Below are positions 1-9,900 of a stretch of DNA of 64,000 nucleotides, piece after piece; positions within the stretch are counted from its first letter, which is position 1, and each line of letters starts with the position of its first letter. This DNA comes from Fennellomyces sp. T-0311 (Eukaryota; Mucoromycota; Mucoromycetes; Mucorales; Lichtheimiaceae), in assembly GCA_025266875.1 (NCBI GenBank), contig JALLLT010000005.1:62001-126000 (forward strand), given 5' to 3'. Under the pieces are notes generated by a model. That model saw only the letters and a list, made by a program, of their open reading frames with translations, did no database searches and was not told the DNA's origin. A program made the translations under genes and the position numbers.

Positions 1-1680
1 TCTGGAAATACATATTCTCGATCCAAGTAATCCTGCCTACGTTGTCCGTGAAATATCCGGGTTGGTAATTACTGGTAATTACTGGTAATTACTTGCAAAG
101 ATGGTTAGTACTTTTTTTTTGTTTCTGAACAATCCACCTAATTTTTTTTTTTTTTTTGCATCTTGGTATCGCTTTGATAACAGGATTTTAAATTGTACGG
201 TATCTCAAAAAGCAATGCTGCTAAAAAATGATTGGCAACGATATCAGTGCTTCTTAGTGCTTGTAACTTGTTATTGGTATCCTTATGACCTTGATATTAT
301 GTATGCTCGCCAGGGAGTTTGCAATGACTAAACTCATATAGTGCTAGATATTATCCTTGGTCTCACCTCGTTTGTCCCCATCTTCTTGTTTCACAAGCGC
401 AACCATGTCCAGTAGCTTCCAGTTTGCAGTCGCCTTCACTGAAGCACACCTTTCTGTGTGTTGCTGTACTCGGACCTTTGCCAGCCGAAAACCTGGTAGT
501 TTTCGAAGCTGGGTACGAAGATTCAGAGGCGTGTCCACGCCGGTAAACACATTTTATCAGTAAAATGACCTCCAAATGATCATGTAGAGTTGATTCGGGG
601 TTACAATGGCATGTTTGAACTTTTGTGTTAAATGCTCCAAAACGCGCACTTTATGGAACCGTTGAGTTTGTGTTTCTAGCGTAGCTCCTGCTAAACGAAA
701 ATAGGCCCAAAATATTTGAAACGGACGAAGTCAGAGGCGAAGAGCATACGAAATGAGATTCCTGAGCAAGAAGAGCACATGAAGTGAAATAGATATGAAT
801 GTTAGACATTTCCAAAAAGTCGAAAAACAGAAGGCTAGTGCCTTGGAAAATAATCTTGAATGACTCTTTCACTGAATCGAGGTCGATTTAGCAATTGGAT
901 CCCTTTGATGTATTGAATTTTTGTATAGAATTCAACAGCGGATCCAATGATATTATCAGCTAGCCAAACCAATGATGCTGGAAAAGATTATTTGGAGAAG
1001 TGTGATTTTTGCCTTTTACCGAGATACCAAAGAATTGGGCCAGGTGAAACCGAGAAAAGTCCATCAAAACCTAAAACAAGCACTTGACAGAAAAACCAAG
1101 CAAAACGTGGGACGGTCAGTGGTCTAATTCAGCTGCTTTATACAATTTATAAGCAGGTCACTATGTAGTTCTTGTTTGTAAAAGTGATCGATTTGGTTTA
1201 TTTCAACGGTAATGTGCTTTATGTTAAGTTATGAAATAATTAGCAGCGTACTGAATGGCTGGTGTCTGAAATATTCGCAAAGGATTTGACGTTGAGACAT
1301 TCATCTCTAAAGAGATCAATCATATGAGCCATTTGGCCGATTTGCCGTTAGAGGGAGGGTGATTCGGTAATAAACACACCGTTTGAGATATAGACCCCAA
1401 TGGCCAAACGCGTGAAACGTACTTCGGAGACCGCTTATTGTATGCTCGTCGTATGGGGTGAGATTGACCGGCATGTCCTCGTTCTTCCACCGGTTGTTCC
1501 AACCTTAGTCCAAGATACGAATGGCGGCCCAATGTGTTTCGCGTGCAGATAAATCTATCTTGACGACTTCAAGAACACATACATCATAGCCAAGTACCGC
1601 TAATTTGCGCCCTTGCTTGGAAAGAGAAGCCCATGCGTTCTGTGACGGCTTGCATAACTTCAGCCGCGTGTGCCCTTCTT
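1..1680. other. Gene-poor AT-rich stretch
   Basis: No coding region supported on either strand. Open frames are short, low in complexity (poly-T derived Phe runs near 110-160) and show no family signature. It contains a short tandem repeat at 64-93 (listed separately). Confidence 0.6.
64..93. repeat. 10-bp tandem repeat, three copies
   Basis: Three perfect head-to-tail copies of GGTAATTACT. It is a small microsatellite-like array with no evident function. Confidence 0.85.
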
Positions 1681-1901
1681 CTCGATTTTGGATGCATCCA
1701 AAGAGCTTTTCTCCGTGCCACTAAATACCACTGGATCAGAAACCAACCGATCATGTAGCGTTCGCTCAACTCACAAGGCATTGTGGATAAGGCCAACTCT
1801 TTCGAAGATAGACACCTCATAGAACTTTTTGAGCCAATCCATGGATCCACAGTTCTTGTATCTTGTTTTGACGCACGTCTGGCGGCTTTCGTTTGTCTTT
1901 T
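1681..1901. repeat. Duplicated segment, copy 1 (partial copy of 5' part of the 2723-3915 gene)
   Basis: This ~221-bp block matches 3617-3838 in the same orientation with roughly 17 differences counted by eye (about 92% identity), mostly C/T or A/G transitions. On the minus strand both copies encode residues around DWLKKFYEV and ERTL.DRL.SDPV, and both carry a TGA after HNAL, so the nonsense codon predates the duplication. Homology stops abruptly at ~1901, exactly where the CGAGTCGGGTA-rich block begins. This copy lacks the downstream exons and is a gene relic. Confidence 0.8.
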
Positions 1902-2605
1902 TTAGGGCCCTCGAGTCGGGTATCTGCTGACTCGTACCTGACTCGGAAAAAAGTTCACACGTAGTCGTCAAATACCCCAAAAACTCGAAAACTCGTACCC
2001 AAAACCCGACTCGAAAATGATGCAATGGCTTAGGTGCAATCAGCGTAAAAGTAGCAAAGATCCCGGAAATCGAGCTCAATGTGACAATGTCAAGCATAAA
2101 AATGATTATACTGGTGTAAAATGAATCTACATTGGCTTGAAACAGATATTAATAAGAGGCAAACACTGAATTTGAAGCATGTGAAAAAGACACATTATTG
2201 TTGTTGTAAGCGGCACATATTGTGACGATGACAATTGCCAGCAGGAAATGAATGGAGGTAGCAGGTAATAGAAGTATGGTTTGGCAAAAAAAAATTTTTT
2301 TCACGTTCTAGCTTATTTTATGACCACCTTGCATTAGCACATGATTAAACTTATTCATGAATGACACTGACACGCCTTTGGTGACCACTCTGTAAATAGC
2401 AGCTATACATTACTTTCCATTTGCTATATATCCCAGGTGCATCCACCTGTATATATTATATTGTACATATAACTGGCCGAGTCGAGTCGGGTATTTCAAA
2501 AAAAAACTCGAAAACACAACGAGTCGAGTATCTGTCGACTTGTACCCGACTCGTCATGCCGAGTATCGAGTCGGGTACGAGTATTCGGGTATATTGGAGA
2601 AGCCT
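1902..2605. mobile_element. Putative non-autonomous DNA transposon remnant with CGAGTCGGGTA subterminal repeats
   Basis: Two clusters at ~1908-2020 and ~2475-2600 are built from variants of CGAGTCGGGTA and its complement TACCCGACTCG in both orientations, interleaved with CGAAAACTCG. Clusters of short motifs near both ends of a ~0.7-kb non-coding block are typical of hAT-like elements. No transposase is present. The left edge coincides with the end of the duplicated segment. I could not find a clear 8-bp target-site duplication or a convincing perfect terminal inverted repeat, so the exact ends are uncertain. Confidence 0.45.
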
Positions 2606-2722
2606 AGATCCGAATCGGCGATCTACCACCGTTTGCCAATGAAAGTCTGAAAATTTTGCGACGCAGCTTTTGCAACAGAAGCGACGAGCGGAGGGTATAG
2701 TCCTACATCGGTATGATTAGCT

Positions 2723-3915
2723 TTAAGCTGCTAATCGGATTGCAACACGAACCTTGAGTGATATGATCATCATTAACATGCGAGCGAGCTCTTCAAAGTT
2801 GCCCGAGGTCAGACTAAACGATGCCCGGCCTGATTCAAAGTGGATATCGATACCGTTGATACGCTTCGTTGTTGTAATCAGGAGTTCGTTGCCGACCCAT
2901 AGTACACTTATTGCATCGAAATAATTTATCAACGTCGGGTCCGGTAATTTTTTCTGGATTGCGTCAAGAGTTTGGACACGAACGATTGTGTTCTTCTCCA
3001 ACGCTTCCTTCATTGCTTTCGCACTCGTCATTGTGGTTTTGTCTTCTCCGATCAAGACATCATCCCCGTTCGATACGCCCGAAACAATCAGATCTGACTT
3101 GTGCTTGACGATCTCCTTATTAACCAAGTTGAGTTCCCGCATCACTTGAGGCAGCAGCTCCGAGCTATACAACCGAGAGTAGTTAATAATCTGCAGTAAA
3201 TGAAGTCAAAAACGTTGTACATACCGTCGGCAATTATACTCCGCTGTATCCAAGTACACGGAATCGAAAAGCTGGCTGTACACATTCACGCGCCACCAAT
3301 CTTCGTTTTGATGGAGAAGAAGCTTATTCGAACGCCAGAGACGGATCCTAACAGAAAAAGTATTAGCGTCTCTATCAACTTCAAATCATCCAGAGGCTTT
3401 AAAAACCTACACTTGATTGATCGCTGAGCGAAGATAATCAATACCTCCATTGCTGTCCTGCATGGCAAACAGCTCTGCCCTGATAGACTCCAACTCCTCC
3501 ATCGAGGTGCAGCGGTAGATTCTGGTCAACACATCCGCCTGTGCTGGTGTTGTTTTGAAATCGAACTTGAACATTTTAAGCGTATTAGACACGTTTGGCT
3601 CGTAGACCCCGGGGGCCTCGATTTTAGTCACATCCAAAGAGCTTTTCTCCGTGCCACTTAATATCACTGGATCAGAAATCAACCGATCACGTAGCGTTCG
3701 CTCAATTCACAAGGCATTGTGGATAAGGCCAACTCTTTCGAAGATAGGCACCTCATAGAACTTTTTGAGCCAATCCACGGAATCCACGGTTCTTGTATCT
3801 TGTTTTGACGCGCGTCTGGTGGTTTTCGTTTGTCTTTTTGTGCTAACTTCTCAGCAATCGGTGCAGTGGGTGCCTGCAACAGTTTAGCAATTGCACTGAT
3901 TTGCGCTAGCAGCAC
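2723..3915 (-). pseudogene. Degenerate multi-exon gene, PD-(D/E)XK nuclease-like hypothetical protein
   Basis: Several coding-looking exons are readable on the minus strand: an N-terminal part (3915 to ~3730), a middle exon (~3700-3410) with FKFDFKTTPAQADVLTRIY, a third exon (~3352-3226) with DWWRVNVYSQLFDSVYLD, and a last exon ending at 2723 with KSDLIVSGV and LIGEDKTTM. The Asp followed ~14 residues later by E-D-K fits the D...ExK pattern of PD-(D/E)XK nuclease folds. The layout resembles large uncharacterised Mucorales gene families; that is my inference. The reading frame is broken by an apparent one-base insertion near 3778 and by a TGA near 3702 (possibly from CGA), both inside the segment duplicated at 1681-1901. 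Hence a pseudogene call. A frame saved by unusual splicing is possible but less likely. Confidence 0.5.
3617..3838. repeat. Duplicated segment, copy 2 (inside the degenerate nuclease-like gene)
   Basis: Direct-repeat partner of 1681-1901. Relative to copy 1 it carries an extra A near 3778 that shifts the reading frame between the N-terminal exon and the DWLKKFYEV segment. Homology ends at ~3838, beyond which this copy continues as coding-like sequence while copy 1 runs into the transposon-like block. Confidence 0.8.
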
Positions 3916-4752
3916 TAATCTTTCGTTTTTTTTTTTTTTTCATTGGGGTTAAGTTGGGGGATTTCGATTTGTTCACATAGGTGCATATGTCGTATGAAGT
4001 TTTTGCGATGAGAAAAGCGGCCTCGTTTGCATCCTAAGAGACACCTAAAGTAGCCATCGGCTGCTGAAATGTAAGGTCCTGCTCCTGCTTCTTTTTACTT
4101 TTTCAATTACTTACGGCATGGTCCTCTCTTGACACACATCGAGACGAGGTTTTCCTCATTTCAGTCTGGGCTCACAATGCATGGTAATCCGTCATGCGCG
4201 TGGCCAGTGCCGTTGTACATGCGGGCTGGAAAGAGCTAACGGTTACGGAATTAAAAATCAGCCAAGCTCTGCTCTTGCCTGATCTGGAAGAGCATTCTGA
4301 AAAACGGATTTTTCAGAATGCCCTAAACTCTCTAATATCTTAAATTCCATTCAGCAGGTATTGGCACCCCAGTTTGTATGTGCATTTTGGTTTGATCACG
4401 CTACGGCTTTAAATCACACTTTGTAGCGTAGCATTATTTCGAAGGATTTAGTGAGGCTGCGCTCCATTTCCATTTGTTGGAGGAGATGCCGTCGATGATT
4501 CACCACGACATAATCATGCTGGCTCGGCATTATTTGCGCTGTTCCAACGCTATTATCTGAATCGCTGCTTGGTTGTCAAGGCAAGGACCCAAGGTAACGT
4601 AATTTAGTAACTGGTAATATAAGCATCAAGAGAAATTTGGGTAAATGCGTGTCCGCATCTTATGCGTCGAACAGATTTGGTATAGTTACACTGCGGTATT
4701 TAAGTCGCCTTTTTCGTTTGTTCTAAAGACGCGTTGACCGCACATCTTTCTG
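3916..4752. other. Intergenic, upstream of glucosidase II beta
   Basis: I see no gene, RNA or clear repeat here. It separates the decayed region from the divergently arranged glucosidase II beta gene and presumably holds that gene's promoter; no specific element could be assigned. Confidence 0.5.
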
Positions 4753-6788
4753 ATGGTGCCATTGAGTTACGCTTTTCCTTGTATCGTTGCAGCAGTGGCG
4801 CTCGTTCAGGCTTCGGCCATACGAGGTGTCGCACCTGAACGTAATGTCGCTTTTTAACCTTCATTGAACAAATAAAAAGCAATTGACAGGCTATTTCTTC
4901 AGAGCAATCACTTTACACGGCCCAACCTGATGGCCAATGGGAATGTCTCGACAAGTCTAAACAGATTCCCTCCAACGCCATCAACGATGACTATTGCGAT
5001 TGTCCTGATGGTTCTGATGAGCCAGGTAAAATCAGGTTTCTTTTTGGACGCGACAACGAAATCTAAAACCAAAGGATAGGCACTTCGGCATGCCCAAACA
5101 GTCTGTTTTACTGTGAGAACGTGGGTCATATTCCTGCTTATATCAAATCATATGCTGTAAACGACGGAGTGTGCGGTGAGTGTTTATCGTTAACAAGAGA
5201 AAGGTTCTCGTGGGTTCTCGTGGCCCTTACGGATTTTCATATTTTAGATGACGCCTGTTGCGATGGATCGGACGAGACCAACGGTTTAATCTCTTGTCCA
5301 AACAGATGCCGCGAATATGCCGTCGAATATGCCCGCGAACAGGCCGTCTTGCAAAAGATTCACAGTGCAGGCATCGCGGCTAAGCGCAAACTCATGGAAC
5401 AGGGTCGTCAGCAAGTCACCAGTTGGCAAGAAGAAAAGTCGAAATTAGAGGATGAGTTGGTCATCAAGCGCGCTGAATTGATCCGCCGTCAACGTAACGT
5501 CTAACTGCACAAACGTGCTTTTCTCCGTGACTTAACACATTCGCACTATTCAGGTGAAATTGACGCATTGGAAGCCGATCTAAAGAAGCACTCGACAGGA
5601 ACAGTGTCCAAAAAGGTGAAATGTCCACCTTGCAAGACGGCGACACTTCGAGAACATATCCAGGCGTTGGAGGAAGAGATCGAAACGCTTATCACAATTT
5701 TGGACAACATGAAGCGCGATCATAACCATAACTACCATGACATGGCTGTCAAGGCTGCTATCGCCGGTTACGATGAGTTCATTGAAGGCTATGACGACCT
5801 GCGATCCGAAATAGACAAGGATATGGCCAAATATCACGATGAAGACGATAGCGTCGAGATAGAACATGAAGATGGCGGCGAAGAATTTGTGGAAGAGGAG
5901 ACACCAGAGATAATGGCAGAAAAAACCGGTATGTCAAAACTGATAGATGATTCACGCATATTCACTCATAGATGCATTGCCCTTTGGTTACTTTTTCACA
6001 ATCCATATTGTCGCCGGCAAAAGGTAAAGTGTCCCTTGTAAAGTCATGGATTGAGAAAGCTGCCACCGTGATCCCACCTGATTGGAGGGGCCTACTCCCA
6101 CTGGATAATGAAGAAAATAAAGACGGAGGCTCAGGTGGAGATCATGGATGCCCACACCGGATAGGAAACCGTAACTAACCTCGTTTGCTTATATTGTAGC
6201 TCTGGAAGCGGCCAAGAAGGGCCACAGCGACCTCAACAACGAAATCCAATCAACTGAACGAAAGCTCAACACAATCAACGATGATCTTAGCAAAGATTAT
6301 GGCGAGCAACACGAATGGCTCAAGCTCAAGGACGTTTGTATCGAAAAGAATGAGGGAGAGCAAGTATCTCTATGATTATCGTTCCTCCTTTCCAGACTAA
6401 CTCTCTCAACAGATACACGTACTCCGTCTGCCTCTTTGGCGACGCGTACCAAAAGTCGAACAAGGATGGTGCGCGAATCAAATTAGGGTACGCACTTTTA
6501 TTATTACTTTACAGGATAACTCATTTCTATGTGTGTAGCCATTTTGAAAAGTTTGTTGGTGATGATCATGCGCAACAAGCATACACACGCGGTACCAAGT
6601 GCTGGAATGGCCCCGAACGAAGTGTTCAGGCCACATTTGAGTGTGGCGGTGACAATGAAATTTTGGAAGTGACCGAACCCGAAAAGTGTGAATACAAATA
6701 CCGGATGAAGACACCAGCGGTGTGCCCGATACCAGAACAAGTAGCTCCACCCAAAAAATATGATGGTCGTGTCCATGAAGAATTATAA
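4753..6788 (+). CDS. Glucosidase II beta subunit (PRKCSH/Gtb1-like)
   Basis: Regulatory, ER-retaining subunit of the glucosidase II heterodimer that trims inner glucoses from N-glycans in the ER lumen. Nine exons fit: 4753-4840, 4903-5025, 5080-5175, 5248-5493, 5554-5928, 6024-6134, 6200-6359, 6413-6487, 6539-6788. They sum to 1524 nt (507 residues), a multiple of three. The start at 4753 gives a hydrophobic signal peptide ([20 protein letters not shown]). Then come two LDL-receptor-class-A-like repeats with CDCPDGSDE and CCDGSDE, a long coiled coil, an acidic stretch ([11 protein letters not shown]), and a C-terminal MRH-type domain with [12 protein letters not shown] and paired cysteines. 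The protein ends in HEEL, a variant of the HDEL retrieval signal. The intron at 6360-6412 appears to be GC-AG. The tail lies about 135 bp from the convergent formin gene. Confidence 0.93.
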
Positions 6789-6923
6789 AAAAATGGAATA
6801 CGGGTACAATAAATACTCATGTGGTTTCTTTCGTTTAGTACGTAAAAAAAATGAGGGACTGGTCAGTTATAGTAAGTTGTAGTGTTCTAGCTATATATGT
6901 GAGGGGTGTAAGTGGATGGGCAA

Positions 6924-9900
6924 TTAGTCGGATTGTAAGCTTTTCAGAAGATTTTCTGCAAGCATGTGAGCATCATCTTCAGCTTGCTCTTCATCATCAT
7001 TCTTTTCTTCTTCGGGACGTTGTCGTCTTCTTCTTCGTGCGCGTGGAGCAGCTGCTTCGGCATCCCCAGCACGCAACTTGGCCAAAAGGTTATCCATCAT
7101 GCGTCGATCGTCCTCTGTGCCAGTATTTGCTTCTAAAAGCAGGTTCAGTGTCTTGTATAGTTTTCTCTATGCAATTTTTTTTTTTACCTTCGCTTAAATC
7201 CACATTCTCTACACCATTGCTTGGTTCTTTATTAGCCTTCTTTTCAGCTTCCTTTTCTCGTTTGGCCCGTAGACGCTCCTTGCGCAAATCTTCTTCCATC
7301 TTACGACGTTCTTCTCGTTCCAGTTTTTGAGCATGCTTCTCTTCAGCAATAGCCGCATCCTTCCAGCTGCTCACGAATCGTGCAAAGTTGCCAAAGAAAT
7401 CGTCTGGACGCATCACCTTGGGATTTTCACCATAGTACACCATGACATCTTTCCATTTGGCATCCATGTTGATATAAACCGTTTGAAGGTCTTCAAATTT
7501 GACCGAAGCCTTATCACGGAATTCTCGAAGGACTTCAGGGAACCGATCACCTTCTTCAAGTTCAATTTCGTTGGTATCCCATACTGTACCAAGCTCCAAA
7601 TCGAGTTGCTTCAATCCCTGACGCATATCGGTATATTGCTGCACCATATCATTATGACTTGCCATGACTGAACAGTTGTCCATTAGTAGTCATGGAAACG
7701 AAAGCATTTTTTTTTAACTTACTGCGTGCAACCTGACCAGTGTCTTTCAAGTCGTGCAAGAACTCTGTCAGATGTGGGAATTGACGTCGTGTTACACCGG
7801 TCAAAACGTGCAACAAAGTCAACGAAGAAACATTGGATGCTTTGGTATCCGCCAGCTACACGACAGGAATATGAAAAGAAGCTACTTTGTGTGGTTGCCC
7901 ATGATTGTGCGTCTTACCTTATTGATGCTGGAAATACGCATACCAAACGCGCCACCTTGCAAACTGGAAGCATTCATATAGTTACCAATGAGCAGGATCA
8001 ACTAATAACATAGTAAGTAACGGGTCGAACGCGGGGACGTATTAATACATACGCCCAAGAGTTCCTTGAATGAATCAGATTTGCGGAGTGTTTCCGAAAC
8101 TTCAAGTACAAGAGTCATGTTCTAGAAGTATCATATCAGTGATTTGGATAACACCTTATTGTTGTCAGTACAAACCTTCATCAATTGCTCATACTTGTCC
8201 CAGAACTGGAGTCGCAGAAGCATAAACTTGAGACGCGATTCATAACCATAGATAGTAACCATCTAAAACGTATAAAAAAAAGAGTGTTAGGATCGCGAAA
8301 AAATCCATATTCCGTTCCATATACCTCGATCATAAACTGATCAGGATAATCAAGCTCTTGACGCTCTTCTTCAGAGGCTTCAATATACTTTGCCATCTTT
8401 TTCAAGTCATCATCCTTGTTTGGAGCAAACTGAATCAAGTTGCCCACAAACGTTTCCGTACAAAGTTCATCATCCATATACAGGATTTGTCTGCGGACTT
8501 CTTTGAACGTCAGATGCTTGATCTTTGAAATGATAGTAAGGTCTATTTTACAAATCAGTACCCATTCCTTGTACTATAAAAAAAGATAGACTTACTGATG
8601 CTGTGGCTCTTTTCCTTTGTCAAAAACTTGATAGCGTCCTTCCGCTCTTCGATCTTTGCCTTGAGACGTTTTTCAAAGAACAAATTGACCTTTGCAGGGA
8701 AGAGATCTTGAATCTTGGCAAATACGCCGCTTTCATCCAGCGTATCTTCCAATTCGTCTTCGTTCACACCTTCCAATATCCAGATCGTCTTGTCCACTCC
8801 GCGATAATCCAGTTTCTGCCATTGAAAGTTCTTTAGCTTGACCTGAGGATAATGTCTCAATTCTTTGCGGAGAGGTCCTGCCAATGGTGCTCTAGGAGCG
8901 TTGGGTCCTCCCGCGCCTATAAAGTTAAGTTTAGTATTTATCTTGGATACCCTCGCAATGGTGGATTTACCAGGTGGTGGCGGAGGCGGAGGCGGACCAC
9001 CAGGTCCTGGAGGTGGCGGAGGTGGCGGTGGAGCACCTCCTACAGCTTGCAATTTAGAATATCTTACTGTATTTGTAATCATGTCAAGTTTACCTGGCGG
9101 TGGGGGCGGAGGGGGACCGCCTGGTCCAGGTGGAGGTGGAGGAGGTGGAGGAATTCCTGCGGCGAAGTTAGCAGCTCGTTGTACGCATCTTTTTTTTATA
9201 TAATTATGTAAACTTACCACCAGAGCCGGGTGGCGGTGGAGGTGGTGGAGGTGGAGGTGGAGCACCGCCTATTTCTTCTGTGAGCATTTGCATAAATATA
9301 GATTATTCAATATCATACCTGGTGGAGGAGGTGGAGGCGGCGGCGGAGGTGGAGCACCGCCTATTTCTGTTGTGAACATTTAAGTAAATTGAGGTAGTTC
9401 AATATCATACCTGGTGGAGGGGGAGGAGGAGGAGGAGGCGGTGGTGGAGCTGATGATGGAGAGCTTGGTACTAATAAGCATAGCAAATTAGAAAAAAAGA
9501 GCCAAATCACATTGACAAAATTTTATTTTACCTGGTGGCGGTGGGGGAGGCGGTGGTACATCAGGGCCTGCCTCTTCCTCTGTATTCATAGCGCAAAGTT
9601 TCAATACACATTGATCCCAAAGTCAAATACAGCTTACCAGTTGAGGCCTCAGCTGGTTCTTCTGATGGTGCCGTGTCTAAATCGTATTATGAGTAAACAG
9701 TGGATGACTTTCACTACTTTAGATATTTACCTTTCATTTCTACAGTCGTCTGCTCATCAGAATGGCCTGCCTTTTGTGGCCGAGAGGGGATTGGCGAATC
9801 AGGTGCTACGTAAGAAATACCCGTGAGATATTAAGCAATATGACGATAACAAAGGCATACCTCCAGGAGCCTCGGGATCTGTGAGTTGGTATCCAGCTGT

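Noticed and set aside
8852..9211. Gly/Trp/Arg-rich plus-strand frames
   Set aside because: Antisense translation of the formin polyproline exons.
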